Positions 25,983 to 35,235 of a DNA stretch of 64,000 nt are shown in pieces. The DNA comes from CBDAQA01 sp965247815 (GTDB lineage Bacteria; Planctomycetota; Phycisphaerae; Tepidisphaerales; Tepidisphaeraceae): NCBI GenBank assembly GCA_965247815.1, contig CBDFHW010000034.1, positions 248,001 through 312,000 of the forward strand, in the 5' to 3' direction. The notes beneath the pieces were generated by a model. It worked only from the letters and a program-made list of their open reading frames with translations, did not search any database and was not told where the DNA came from. Each line of letters starts with the position of its first letter. Within the stretch, counting starts at the first letter, position 1. The translations under genes and the position numbers were made by a program.

Positions 25983-26486
25983 ATGTTCGAAGTGCCGCAA
26001 GAATTTCGCGAACGGGTCATGGCAGCATCGTCGCGCGACGACGTGACAACCGCCGTGTACGAGCTTTACGCAAGGGTGCAGTCGGAAATCGACCGCCGCA
26101 AACCGGCCTGCGACGCGTCCGGAAAGTGCTGTCATTTCGATTCGTACGGCCATCGGTTGTACGTCACGACGCTGGAACTTGCGGCATTTGTTCACGATCT
26201 AAAAACGGTGGACCGTCCGACCCCCGAAGCCGTCAAACGACCGGGTACTTCCTTGCAGGTCGCCCAAAGCCCGGGCAGTTGCCGATTTCAGGTTGATAAG
26301 CTGTGCGGCGTGCACGGCATCCGCCCGTTCGGCTGCCGGATCTTTTTTTGCGACCCGACCGCGGGACATTGGCAACAAGAGCAATACGAAGTCTTCCATG
26401 CCGAACTGCGGCAGCTACACGCCAAGCTCGGCGTCGACTATTTCTACGTCGAGTGGCGGGAAGCCCTGGCGGCGATCAAACTTTAA
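25983..26486 (+). CDS. YkgJ-family cysteine-cluster protein
   Basis: A 167-residue protein of the YkgJ/CxxxCxxCC family (zinc or iron-sulfur binding, function not settled). The cysteines fall in the expected order: CDASGKCCHFD (about residues 41-51), CRFQVDKLCGVHGIRPFGCR (about 100-119) and the closing FFCDP (about 121-125). The N-terminus is a helical region without signal peptide. It runs divergently from pyruvate carboxylase and ends 15 bases before the next gene, so it probably shares a transcript with that secreted protein. Confidence 0.85.
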   Translation: MFEVPQEFRERVMAASSRDDVTTAVYELYARVQSEIDRRKPACDASGKCCHFDSYGHRLYVTTLELAAFVHDLKTVDRPTPEAVKRPGTSLQVAQSPGSCRFQVDKLCGVHGIRPFGCRIFFCDPTAGHWQQEQYEVFHAELRQLHAKLGVDYFYVEWREALAAIKL

Positions 26487-26501
26487 TCGAGGACCCGGGT
26501 T

Positions 26502-28082
26502 ATGAGGACGCTAATACATTTCAATCGCGTCGCATTGTCGGTGATTTTCCTCGTCTTGTGCTATGCAGAGCCGGTGTGCCAGGCCGCCGCGCCGCGGGAG
26601 CTTTGGGTTTATTGCCCGACGAATCTGCTGGTCGATGCTAACGTCGACGCGCTGCAGAAACTGTGGCACCGGGCGCATCTGGCGGGATATACGCACGTGC
26701 TGCTGGCCGATTCAAAATTGGCTCGTCTGAATGAACTCGGGACCAACGCACCGCATTATCTGGCCAATCTGAGCAGAACCAAGGCCGTCGCGAGGGCTGA
26801 GCAAATGCAGATCGTGCCGGCCGTGTTTCAAGTCGGCTATTCCAACGACGTTCTGTCGCACGACCCGAACCTGGCCGAGGGACTGCCGGTGCGCGACGCG
26901 CTGTTTGTCGTACGGAACGGATCGGCCACGCTCGTAGCCGACCCGCCGGTGGCGCTCGGGCGGGCATCGTTCAAAGACGACGCCGTTGCGGTGGACGGCA
27001 ACGTCGCGACGGTGCACGAACAACCCGGCAACGCTCGACTTACATTCGCATTGAAACTGCCAAAGTTCCGTTGCTATCACGTCTCGGTCGACGTTCGGAC
27101 CGAGGATTTCCACGGGGATGCCCGGGTGATGGTGCTGGCGGACGGAAAGCCGTTGAATTTCGAAAGTCTCGCCGAGAAGCCGACGCAGGATTGGACCCGG
27201 CACGACGCGGTCTTTAATACGCTCGATCACACTGATGTCGCGATCTATTTGGGCATCTGGGGCGGTGGGCACGGGACGCTGCAGTGGCGGGACTGGAAGA
27301 TCGAAGAAGCCGGGCTGGTGAACGTGCTTCGTCGGCCGGGCGCGCCGTGCGTGGTGAAAGGGTTTGTGGAAGGAAAGGATTACGATCCGATCGTCGACCC
27401 CATGATGGGCAACAAGCCTTGGCCGGGTGGGTTCGAGGTCTGGCACGAACCGCCGGCGATTCACGTCAAGCATATCCCGGAAGGCACGCAACTCCGCGTC
27501 TCCTGGTATTACCCGCCGACGTTCAACGACGGTCAGGTCATGATCTGCCCGTCGGAACCGGCGACGATGAAACTGCTCGCCGACGAGGCCCGGCTGGTGA
27601 AATCTGCATTCGGGTCGGCCGGCTACATGATGAGCCACGACGAGATCCGCTGCCTGAACTGGGACGAGTCCTGCGACCACCGGCATCTGGATGCCGGGGT
27701 GATCCTTGCCGACAACCTTCGCGCCTGCACCCGGCTGCTGGGCAGCTCCGCCGCCTACACATGGAGCGACATGTTCGACCCGTTCCACAATGCCCACGAC
27801 AACTATTATCTGGTCCGCGGCGACCTGAAGGGCTCGTGGAACGAGCTGGATAAAATTGTGATCGTGATGAACTGGAACTTCGAGCACCGCGACGAGTCGC
27901 TGAAGTTCTTCGCCGACCGGGGGAACCGGCAGATCATCGCCGGCTATTACGACAGCGACGTCAACGGCATCAAACCCTGGCTCGCGTCGGCCGACAAAGT
28001 GCACGGCGTCGTCGGCGTGATGTACACCACCTGGGCGAACCACTACGACGACCTGGAAGCATTCGCGAAGCTGTGCCATTAG
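26502..28082 (+). CDS. Secreted glycoside-hydrolase-like protein of unknown specificity
   Basis: A 526-residue exported protein. Signal peptide residues 1-28 (VALSVIFLVLCYAEPVCQAA). It opens with a barrel-like segment (ELWVYCPTNLLVD, GYTHVLLADSKLARL), is interrupted at about residues 145-270 by a beta-sandwich resembling a carbohydrate-binding module (GNARLTFALKLPKFRCYHVS; TLQWRDWKIEEAG), then returns to barrel strands (YMMSHDEIRCLNWDESCDHR, AYTWSDMFDPFHNAHDNYYL). The DEIR and WSDMFDP acidic residues at strand ends look catalytic, but no hydrolase family is assigned. It has a GAGG ribosome-binding site nine bases before ATG. An alpha-galactosidase-like gene converges on it, suggesting a local interest in polysaccharides. 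Confidence 0.7.
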   Translation: MRTLIHFNRVALSVIFLVLCYAEPVCQAAAPRELWVYCPTNLLVDANVDALQKLWHRAHLAGYTHVLLADSKLARLNELGTNAPHYLANLSRTKAVARAEQMQIVPAVFQVGYSNDVLSHDPNLAEGLPVRDALFVVRNGSATLVADPPVALGRASFKDDAVAVDGNVATVHEQPGNARLTFALKLPKFRCYHVSVDVRTEDFHGDARVMVLADGKPLNFESLAEKPTQDWTRHDAVFNTLDHTDVAIYLGIWGGGHGTLQWRDWKIEEAGLVNVLRRPGAPCVVKGFVEGKDYDPIVDPMMGNKPWPGGFEVWHEPPAIHVKHIPEGTQLRVSWYYPPTFNDGQVMICPSEPATMKLLADEARLVKSAFGSAGYMMSHDEIRCLNWDESCDHRHLDAGVILADNLRACTRLLGSSAAYTWSDMFDPFHNAHDNYYLVRGDLKGSWNELDKIVIVMNWNFEHRDESLKFFADRGNRQIIAGYYDSDVNGIKPWLASADKVHGVVGVMYTTWANHYDDLEAFAKLCH

Positions 28083-28124
28083 GCATGGGCAACGACCAAC
28101 CGGGGGTGCCGCTTTGAGAAACTC

Positions 28125-29897
28125 TCAACCGACGATGAACGCCGACGTACCGTCGTCGCCGGTCCAGTCGTATTTTGAAATCGGCTTATTCGTCGAGCGA
28201 TCACGCCACTGCACCGGCGCGCTGGTCTGCATCGAATCAACCGGTCGGGCAGCGAGGCCGCCGGCGGCGGCGATCGCAAACGCATCTCGGATCACGGCAC
28301 GCTGTTCGGTCCCGCGTGCCGGTGGGCCCGGGGAAATCATGGTTGCCGTCCCGGTGCGGGCGAGCAGGTCGAGAAACTGACGGTTGAACTCCCAGGGGAT
28401 CGCGTCGGTGATGCCGACCAGGTCGGCGTCCAGGCGGAAAAAGCTCTGGTTCTGGGGAAGCCTGAACGCGAGCGCGTTGATTCCCATTCGGCGGGTGCGT
28501 TCCCACAGTCGCCCGCTGGTGTCGTCGCCGATGCGTTGCATGTCGAAAATGCCCTGCGTCAAATGGCCCAGCGTGTTGCAGCCGTTGAGGATAGTCGTGT
28601 CGCCGGCGGCTTCTCTAATCAGGTTATAGAGGTCAGCGATAACCTCGGCATTGGTCCGGCTCCGGTCGTGCAATGACCAGCCCGGCGTGGTCGGTTGTGG
28701 GCCCATTTCAAAACCCCACTGTCCGAGCAGGTCGTAGGTGCTGAAATCGTGTTTCACCATTTCATATCCCCACCGAGCTACTTCGACGAATTTTGCCCGG
28801 ATCTTTTCCTTCGCCTCAGGCACGGTCGGGTCGTACGCCCGCTCGGCAAACCTCTCTTTTCGTTTACCGAACCGCCCGGCGGGCAAAAGCAGGCCTGTAG
28901 GGGTTGCCGTCTCAGCTTCAAGCGGACGGACCCAGATCCCCGGACGCGCCGCCCGCTGCTTAATCGCGATCGCGAGCTTCCCCATGTCCGGCCACGCGGG
29001 GGTGCCATTGCTCCATCCCCCGTCGATGACCGAAAACGGGCGAACACCGTTCGGAGGGGATAGCTCAGTAATAAAATCGGTATCGCGAAGAATGCTCTCG
29101 GCCGTGCTGCGGCCGTAGCTATAACACCAGTCATTCGCACCATAAATCGGCTGAAACGGCCGGGCGGGTCGGGCGGTCATCGTCTTGCAGAAACTGCTGA
29201 TGGCGTCGACGGGATCTTCTCCTGATCCGCCGCGACGACAGACGACGGTCGCCATCGCCAGCTCGCGGTTTCCGAGCAGAACACCGTTCCCGCCGTTGGT
29301 GACGTTGAGCCACAGCGAAATCCCCTTGGCATCTACCTGCCAGAAGCAGAGCGCCCTGGCGTCGGTCTTCACGCCGTAACAATGGCACGCGGCACCGTCG
29401 ACGGCAGCGAAATACCATGGCAGCACGCGCTCGGGGATCAGGTTCCGCCAGCCGAGATCGCCGTAGCTCCGCTCCCACGCGTCGCCGAGAACGCGGGTGT
29501 CGGCGTTGATATCGGCCCGCCAGCGGACGTGAACCGCCGCTACCGGGGTGGACGGCGCGATCAGCGTAAACGAAATCTCGTTTTGCCCGATCCGAGTCCT
29601 GACGTCGACGCCCTTGCCACGCCAGTCGTCGCCGTTCGCCGTCATCTCGATCGCGCCGCCCGGCGCGGTTTCGTCGAACTGGGTGTACGCGGTCACGCGG
29701 TCGGGTCCTCGGCAAAGGTCTGCGAAGGTGGATGACATCTGGGCTCCTGGGTTCGACGCGGCGGAAGGGTGCCCGGCGTCGGCCGGTGCGGCAAGCACGG
29801 GTCGCGCCATTGATGTCGCAGCGACGATAGCCGCTCCATTTTTCAAGATCGATCGTCGCGAGGATTGATTCGAGGATGTGTTGCCAGAATTGTCCAA
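28125..29897 (-). CDS. Exported alpha-galactosidase-like glycoside hydrolase
   Basis: About 590 residues, resembling GH27/GH36 enzymes that release alpha-galactose or related sugars. A TTG start at 29897 is chosen: AGAGGAG lies six bases upstream and the earlier ATG candidates would overlap the neighbouring gene. The N-terminus has a Tat-like signal (SSRRSILKNGAAIVAATSMA). A beta-sandwich precedes the barrel, whose strands show YGANDWCYSYGRSTAESIL, FSVIDGGWSNG, then MVKHDFSTYDLLGQWGFEMG (the Asp after KH in the nucleophile position) and MQRIGDDTSGRLWERTR (RxGDD, matching the acid/base position). These assignments are by motif position only. Export across the membrane in folded form is implied by the twin arginines. 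Confidence 0.8.
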   Translation of the reverse strand: MDNSGNTSSNQSSRRSILKNGAAIVAATSMARPVLAAPADAGHPSAASNPGAQMSSTFADLCRGPDRVTAYTQFDETAPGGAIEMTANGDDWRGKGVDVRTRIGQNEISFTLIAPSTPVAAVHVRWRADINADTRVLGDAWERSYGDLGWRNLIPERVLPWYFAAVDGAACHCYGVKTDARALCFWQVDAKGISLWLNVTNGGNGVLLGNRELAMATVVCRRGGSGEDPVDAISSFCKTMTARPARPFQPIYGANDWCYSYGRSTAESILRDTDFITELSPPNGVRPFSVIDGGWSNGTPAWPDMGKLAIAIKQRAARPGIWVRPLEAETATPTGLLLPAGRFGKRKERFAERAYDPTVPEAKEKIRAKFVEVARWGYEMVKHDFSTYDLLGQWGFEMGPQPTTPGWSLHDRSRTNAEVIADLYNLIREAAGDTTILNGCNTLGHLTQGIFDMQRIGDDTSGRLWERTRRMGINALAFRLPQNQSFFRLDADLVGITDAIPWEFNRQFLDLLARTGTATMISPGPPARGTEQRAVIRDAFAIAAAGGLAARPVDSMQTSAPVQWRDRSTNKPISKYDWTGDDGTSAFIVG

Positions 29898-30018
29898 CGT
29901 GTGCTCCTCTAAAAAGCCCGGCATAGACGGGTTATCAAGTTCGGGAGTGAAAGCACGAGTGTAACCAATCGGCTGACAGAGGGGCGGGCCGGGTCGCCGG
30001 AGGAGGAACGGATCTCGG

Positions 30019-30921
30019 CTACTTCGCATTCGCCCGTGGCTCATCGAGCATGGCAGTTAGCGACGGACGCAGAGACGGATGTTCAAATTCGAACCCGTCC
30101 TCGAGCAGCTTGCCGGGCACGGCGCGGATACTGGTCAAGGCCGTTTCGTCGGCGAATTCACCTAAGGCAAGGCGGGCGACCCAGCCCGGAACGGGAATCA
30201 ATGCGGGCCGGTGGACTGCGGCAGCCAGGGCGGCGGTAAACTCGCCGTTGGTTACCGGTTCGGCGGTCACCACATTGACCGGACCATGAAGCTTTGGGGA
30301 AGCGAAGACGTGCTGAATTGCGCGGACGGTGTCAGTCAGGGTGACCCACGACATATACCGATGGCCGCCGGCCACGGGTCCGCCGAGCCCCTTGCGGAAG
30401 ACCGGCAGCAGTGCCGCGAGCGTGCCGCCTGCGGGCGTCAGCACGGCACCGATGCGAAGGTTGACGACTCGGCATTTTTCGCGCAGTGGGGCCGTCGCGG
30501 CTTCCCAGGCGACGCACGTGTCGGCCAGGAAAGAATGACCTGCAGGAATTGACTCGTCGACAATTTGGTCGCCGTGGTCGCCGTAATAATTAATGCCGGA
30601 GGCACAGACGAACACCGCGGGCGGACCGGCCGTGAACGCGGCCACGAGGCGGGTCGTGCCGTCGACTCGGCTGTCGCGGATCGCGGCCTTTTTCGCCGAA
30701 GTCCATCGGGCGTTCGCCAGCGGCTCGCCTGCCAGATGGACGACCGCATCGAAGCCGGTCAGTGCGACTGTCGTCAGTTGATCCCACGAGACCGCCGGGG
30801 GTGTTGCCGGGCCACGAACGAAACGGACGACAACGTCACCCTTCTCGCGGAGCGCGGCAGCGACCGCGGAGCCAATTAATCCTGTCGAACCGGTGATGAG
30901 AACACGCCTCTTAGCCGTCAT
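30019..30921 (-). CDS. TIGR01777-family NAD-dependent epimerase
   Basis: A 300-residue short-chain dehydrogenase/epimerase relative of the YfcH type, whose substrate is unknown. It opens with a Rossmann motif VLITGSTGLIGSAVAAALRE (residues 7-26). Then come the family features FDAVVHLAGEPLANARWTSA, RDSRVDGTTRLVAA, ASGINYYGDHGDQIVDE (with the active-site tyrosine region) and GGPVAGGHRYMSWVTLTDTV. The tail (LEDGFEFEHPSLRPSLTAML) is typical. It lies 70 bases downstream of uvrC on the same strand. Confidence 0.9.
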   Translation of the reverse strand: MTAKRRVLITGSTGLIGSAVAAALREKGDVVVRFVRGPATPPAVSWDQLTTVALTGFDAVVHLAGEPLANARWTSAKKAAIRDSRVDGTTRLVAAFTAGPPAVFVCASGINYYGDHGDQIVDESIPAGHSFLADTCVAWEAATAPLREKCRVVNLRIGAVLTPAGGTLAALLPVFRKGLGGPVAGGHRYMSWVTLTDTVRAIQHVFASPKLHGPVNVVTAEPVTNGEFTAALAAAVHRPALIPVPGWVARLALGEFADETALTSIRAVPGKLLEDGFEFEHPSLRPSLTAMLDEPRANAK

Positions 30922-30991
30922 TGAAACCAGTCCAAGTGCTCGGATGCTTCAAATTCATCCGGGTCGAGCGATGAAGCAGCCCTGGCGGGCG

Positions 30992-32494
30992 TTACTCGTC
31001 TTCAGAATCAATCGGGACTACCGGCTCGTCCTGTGACGGGTCGCGTGGTTGCAGGATCGGCAGGCTGGCTAGCGTGGTATGCGGATTCTCGGTCGGCATG
31101 GGCTGCTTTAACGCCTCTTCCAATGAGCTCGTGCGTTTGGCCGTACCGGCCTTTGGTGGCCGGCGGCCTTGTTTTACGCCTTCCTCGAGTTGCGCTTTTC
31201 TCCGCAGAATGTGGTGATAGTGCTGAGCAAATCGGTGCGCTTCGTCGCGGGAATATTGCAGCAACTTCAGTCCGACGTTGTTCCGCGGCAGCTTGATCGG
31301 CTCTGACTTGGCCTGCGTGTAAATCAACTCCTCTTTCTTGGCCAGACTTACCACCATCGGGGGTTTTACGTCCATCGTCTTGAACACGTCCAAGGCGGCG
31401 TGCAGTTGACCCAGCCCGCCGTCGATGCAGATGATGTCGGGGAACAGCTCGTTGCTCTGGCCAGCTTCGCGATATCGGCGGCTGACCACTTCCTGAATGC
31501 TGAGGTAGTCGTTGTTCCCCTGCCCGTGCTTGATCTTGTAACGGCGGTAGGAGTCTTTGAACGGGACGCCGTCGATGAAACAGACTTTGCTGCCGACCAT
31601 CTCTTCGCCCTGCAGGTGGGCGATATCGATCGTCTCCAGGATCCGAGGCGGCTCGGCCAAGCCGAGCGCTTCCTGCAGCGCGGTAACGCCTTCCTTGGGG
31701 TTGGAAATGAAGGCCTCGGGCTGCCAGAATTCCTGCTCTCCTTTACCGGCCCTGGCGCCGAGCCCTTTCAAAGCTTTGATTTCGTCGCGGAGCCGGCCGG
31801 CCCGTTCGAAGTTCAGATCTTTTGAGGCCTCGATCATGTCGCGTTCGAGGCCTTCGAGGACTTTTGTTTTATCGCCGTCCAGAAACCGGATCAGGCGGTT
31901 GATGTCCTCGCGGTAGGTTTCCCGGCCGATCTTGGCCGCACACGGCGCGGTGCATTGCTTGATCGGGTAAAGCAGGCAGGGGCGGAAAAACCGTCGCTTG
32001 TCGTCGGCTTCGCTGATTTCCAGGTGACAGGTCCGAAACTTGAACGCTTTCTGTAGAAGGGTGACCGCTTCCTTCAGTGCGTAGACACTGGTAAACGGAC
32101 CGTAGAGTTTCGTATTAGGCAGTGGCACGCGGGTGACGAACACGCCGGGGAATTCGTCCTTGGTTGTTACCATTAGATACGGGAAAGTCTTGTCGTCGAG
32201 CAGTCGGGCGTTGTACTTCGGCTGGATGTCCTTGATGAGCCGATTTTCAGTCAGCAGCGCTTCAACTTCGCTGTCGGTCTGGATGATCTCGAAGTCGACG
32301 ACGTGATCGAGCAGCCCGGCTTTCTTCTTTTCGAGCTTCGTCGATGCTAGGAAATAGCTGCCGACGCGGTCGCGGAGGCTCGCGCTTTTGCCGACGTAAA
32401 TCACGACACCTTTGGTGTCTTTCATCAGGTAAACGCCCGGCGCCTTGGGCAGCCCCCGGGCTTTTTCGGCGAGTTTCAGTATGCGGTCTTCCAT
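30992..32494 (-). CDS. uvrC: Excinuclease ABC subunit C, lacking the C-terminal HhH domain
   Basis: Nucleotide-excision-repair nuclease that makes the 3' and 5' cuts around a lesion handed over by UvrAB. 500 residues against about 600 usually. The N-terminal GIY-YIG nuclease is at 17-95 (GVYLMKDTKGVVIYVGKSAS), a UVR motif (FERAGRLRDEIKALK) at about 210-230, and the RNase-H-like nuclease at about 285-430 (LETIDIAHLQGEEMVGS, ICIDGGLGQLHAALDV, SRDEAHRFAQHYH). After SLEEAL the chain becomes Pro-rich and ends in an acidic tail (DPSQDEPVVPIDSEDE). The usual tandem helix-hairpin-helix is missing, with no leftover in another frame noticed. Upstream is tyrA. Confidence 0.93.
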   Translation of the reverse strand: MEDRILKLAEKARGLPKAPGVYLMKDTKGVVIYVGKSASLRDRVGSYFLASTKLEKKKAGLLDHVVDFEIIQTDSEVEALLTENRLIKDIQPKYNARLLDDKTFPYLMVTTKDEFPGVFVTRVPLPNTKLYGPFTSVYALKEAVTLLQKAFKFRTCHLEISEADDKRRFFRPCLLYPIKQCTAPCAAKIGRETYREDINRLIRFLDGDKTKVLEGLERDMIEASKDLNFERAGRLRDEIKALKGLGARAGKGEQEFWQPEAFISNPKEGVTALQEALGLAEPPRILETIDIAHLQGEEMVGSKVCFIDGVPFKDSYRRYKIKHGQGNNDYLSIQEVVSRRYREAGQSNELFPDIICIDGGLGQLHAALDVFKTMDVKPPMVVSLAKKEELIYTQAKSEPIKLPRNNVGLKLLQYSRDEAHRFAQHYHHILRRKAQLEEGVKQGRRPPKAGTAKRTSSLEEALKQPMPTENPHTTLASLPILQPRDPSQDEPVVPIDSEDE

Positions 32495-32643
32495 GACTTG
32501 GCTAATGATAGGCGGACGTCTGCGGGGTTAACGCCGGACAATCTATAGAGATAGTGTACCCGTTGCCTTGCAAGGCGGGTTCACGACGCGCCTTTTCGAA
32601 TCTGCCTGTTTTAACTTCGCCGAGATGGGGCGGCTCGCAGCCA

Positions 32644-33495
32644 TCAAAGATCGCGCCGCCCCAGATCCTTGCGGATATCCGCCGCGGTGACGAGCCAGTC
32701 GCGGACGGCGGTCTCGTCGCCGGCGTCGAGCCTTCGAGTCAATTCGGCCAGTTCGGTCTGTAACCGCTGGATGCCGGCTTTTACATTGTCGCGATTGTCC
32801 AAAAAGATGTCCCGCCACAGCCCGCTGTCGCCGGCGGCAATGCGGGTGCTGTCGGCGAATCCCCGGGCGGCCAACTTCAGTGCATCGGTCGTCTGGATCC
32901 GCACCATCGCGGCCGCGACCGCGTGGGGCAGGTGGCTGATGTCCGCCACTTGTCGGTCGTGTTCCCCGGGACTGAGTTGAAGTGTCTGCATCTTCAACTG
33001 TTTCCAAAACCAGTCGACCGTTGCCAACGCTCCGGGGTCAGTAGATTCGGTGGGAGTGAGGATGCACGTGGCGTCAGTGAGCAGGTCCGCTCTGGCGTTT
33101 GGCATGCCTTGCTTTTCACCCCCGGCCATCGGATGGCTGCCGACAAAATGCACCCCATGAGGAAGGTGCTTCCTGGCGAGCTCGACGATAGACCTCTTCG
33201 TGCTTCCCACGTCCGTCACGATCGCGCCCGGCTTGAGCGACCCGGAGATTTTGCCCAGCATGTCGCCGAAAATTCCAACTGGAGTGCAAAGGATCACCAA
33301 ATCGGAATCGAGAACCGCGGCAGCAGGAGAATCGAACCGTTTGTGGATCGCACCCCGCTCCATTGCGCGATTCAATCCGACGGAATTGTGATTGTAACCC
33401 GCGATTGAAGCTGATTTTAGATGCTCTCGGCACGCGAGGCCGATCGAGCCGCCCAGAAGTCCGGTCCCAAGAATGCTCAACCGCTCGATCTGCAT
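32644..33495 (-). CDS. tyrA: Prephenate dehydrogenase
   Basis: Oxidises and decarboxylates prephenate to 4-hydroxyphenylpyruvate in tyrosine synthesis. 283 residues. The Rossmann motif ILGTGLLGGSIGLACR (about residues 7-22) is followed by DSDLVILCTPVGIF, VTDVGSTKRSIVELA and the substrate-binding HFVGSHPMAGGEKQG; HLPHAVAAAMV supplies the helical dimer domain, with the conserved histidine. No chorismate mutase or ACT domain is attached. The start at 33495 (MQIERLSILG) fits the family; an in-frame extension of 22 codons upstream is unlikely. It is divergent from accA and followed by uvrC after 149 bases. Confidence 0.92.
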   Translation of the reverse strand: MQIERLSILGTGLLGGSIGLACREHLKSASIAGYNHNSVGLNRAMERGAIHKRFDSPAAAVLDSDLVILCTPVGIFGDMLGKISGSLKPGAIVTDVGSTKRSIVELARKHLPHGVHFVGSHPMAGGEKQGMPNARADLLTDATCILTPTESTDPGALATVDWFWKQLKMQTLQLSPGEHDRQVADISHLPHAVAAAMVRIQTTDALKLAARGFADSTRIAAGDSGLWRDIFLDNRDNVKAGIQRLQTELAELTRRLDAGDETAVRDWLVTAADIRKDLGRRDL

Positions 33496-33618
33496 GGTCC
33501 GATAATACCCATTGGCGCAAAACAGTGAAATGAGTGGCCGAACGGCGTTTTGTCGGGACAACCAGACGGACTTGATGGCTTTGAACCGTAGCCGTACTCT
33601 TATGACTCATATTCAGAA

Positions 33619-34809
33619 ATGGTCGCGTTCATGTTAATTGAAAAACCAAGCCGGCGTGTACTCGCCAGTCCTGTAATGCTTGAAACGCCGTCCGCGCGGC
33701 GGCAGAATGCCGGGCGGTCGGCAGCGGCGAAGCGGTCGGCCGCGGAATCCAACGGCGGTCAACCTTTGTCTACTGATCAATCATCCAGCATCGAAAATCA
33801 GACCACCCCGCCCAAGGCGCAATCCCGGCACGTGTTGGAATTCGAAAAGCCGTTGGCAAATCTCGAACGCCAGGTGATGGAGCTCGAAGCCCTGCAGGCC
33901 GAACGCGGGATCGATTATTCCGCCGAGTTGCGGCAGATGCGGACCGACTACACCGCTGTGCTCCGCAAGACCTACGACAAACTTACCGCGTGGGAAACCG
34001 TCCAAGTGGCCCGGCACCCGCAGCGGCCGCTGTTCCGCGACTACATCGAAAAGATCTATCCTGACTTCCGTGAAATTCATGGCGACCGTTGTTTCGGTGA
34101 CGACCGCGCGATCATGTGCGGGCTGGCCCGAGTCGGGGGTTACAAGGTCATGCTCATCGGCCATCACAAAGGCCGGGATACCAAGGAAAAGGTGAAGTGC
34201 TATTTCGGGCTCGCCCATCCGGAAGGGTACCGCAAGGCCCTTCGGTGCATGAAGCTGGCCGAGAAGTTCGGTTTGCCGGTTGTGACGCTGATCGACACCC
34301 CGGGGGCGTACCCCGGCATCGGTGCCGAGGAGCGTGGGCAGGCTGAGTCGATCGCCCGAAATATGATGGAAATGAGTCGGCTGCGGACGCCGATCGTCAG
34401 CGTCATCACCGGTGAAGGCGGTTCCGGCGGGGCGCTGGGCATCGGCGTTGCCGACCGCGTGGCGATGTTCCAGTATGCCTGGTACTCGGTGATCAGCCCC
34501 GAAGCCTGCTCGTCAATCCTGTTCAAAGGCAACGAAGCCGCCCCGCAACTGGCCGAAAGCTTGAAGCTCACCAGCAAACACCTCAAGGCACTCGGCGTTG
34601 TCGACAGCGTGATCCCCGAACCCCTCGGCGGTGCCCACCGCGACCCGCACACCGCCGCGTATAGCCTCGACCAATTCGTCGCCAAGACGCTGCGGAATCT
34701 GAAGCAGTACAAGATCGAAAACCTGCTCGAACGCCGTTACGAGCGGTTCAGAAACCTGGGCGTCGTGGCCGAGACGGCGAAAAAATCGACGATCCGCGCG
34801 GCGGTTTAG
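33619..34809 (+). CDS. accA: Acetyl-CoA carboxylase carboxyltransferase alpha subunit, extended N-terminus
   Basis: Transfers the carboxyl group from biotin carrier protein to acetyl-CoA, with AccD, in fatty-acid synthesis. The family portion starts at about residue 71 (VLEFEKPLANLERQVMELEA) and runs through DRCFGDDRAIMCGLARVGGY, GLPVVTLIDTPGAYPGIGAE, ERGQAESIARNMMEMSRL and VITGEGGSGGALGIGVADRV to LKALGVVDSVIPEPLGGAHR. The first 70 residues are polar, Ala/Ser/Gln-rich and unlike the family; several ATGs exist in them, so the start is uncertain and could be later. accD, accB and accC are not in the window. Confidence 0.93.
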   Translation: MVAFMLIEKPSRRVLASPVMLETPSARRQNAGRSAAAKRSAAESNGGQPLSTDQSSSIENQTTPPKAQSRHVLEFEKPLANLERQVMELEALQAERGIDYSAELRQMRTDYTAVLRKTYDKLTAWETVQVARHPQRPLFRDYIEKIYPDFREIHGDRCFGDDRAIMCGLARVGGYKVMLIGHHKGRDTKEKVKCYFGLAHPEGYRKALRCMKLAEKFGLPVVTLIDTPGAYPGIGAEERGQAESIARNMMEMSRLRTPIVSVITGEGGSGGALGIGVADRVAMFQYAWYSVISPEACSSILFKGNEAAPQLAESLKLTSKHLKALGVVDSVIPEPLGGAHRDPHTAAYSLDQFVAKTLRNLKQYKIENLLERRYERFRNLGVVAETAKKSTIRAAV

Positions 34810-34848
34810 CTTTCGTCTTAATGCCGTATCACGATAGAATTCGGGAAA

Positions 34849-35235
34849 ATGGTTTCGTCCGGAGACATCACTAATCTTGCCAATCAGATCGCTGAACGAT
34901 TCAAGCCTGACCGCATTTATCTTTTCGGGTCATACGCTTACGGCGAACCAAACGAAAACTGCGACGTCGACCTGCTCGTTCTAAAACGAGGAACGCAGGT
35001 TCACGATCTCGCGATGAAGATTCGTCGTGAGATGAATTTCGGATTTGCGGTCGACCTGCTGGTGCGTACGCCGAAGGAATTCGAATCCCGAATCGCGATG
35101 GAGGATTTTTTCCTGACCGAAATCAAGACGAAGGGGAAAATCCTGTATGGAGCCTCTGACCAAGGAATGGGTGGAAAAAGTCGAAGGGGACTTCGCGTCC
35201 GCCCGGCGAGAGCTTCGCGCTCGAAAATTGCCTAA
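34849..35235 (+). CDS. MNT-type nucleotidyltransferase (antitoxin-like)
   Basis: A 128-residue minimal nucleotidyltransferase. The signature GSYAYGEPNENCDVDLLV (about residues 27-44) gives the GSxxxG and DxD that bind nucleotide and metal; the Asp in VDLLVRTPKEF is the third carboxylate. MNT partners of HEPN proteins act as antitoxins, in studied cases by adding AMP to the HEPN toxin. The next gene is such a HEPN protein. The family usually ends near GKILY; here the frame runs on for 30 basic residues (GMGGKSRRGLRVRPARASRS) inside the HEPN gene, an 89-base overlap that looks like loss of the original stop codon. Confidence 0.85.
   Translation: MVSSGDITNLANQIAERFKPDRIYLFGSYAYGEPNENCDVDLLVLKRGTQVHDLAMKIRREMNFGFAVDLLVRTPKEFESRIAMEDFFLTEIKTKGKILYGASDQGMGGKSRRGLRVRPARASRSKIA

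Noticed and set aside
29898..30044. Upstream extension of the alpha-galactosidase-like gene to 30044
   Set aside because: It would overlap the epimerase gene and place 49 residues before a Tat signal; the TTG at 29897 has a better ribosome-binding site.
32541..32590. Palindrome-like ACCCGTTGCCTTGCAAGGCG before uvrC
   Set aside because: The stem is short and uneven; no second copy was noticed, so it was not added to the repeat families.
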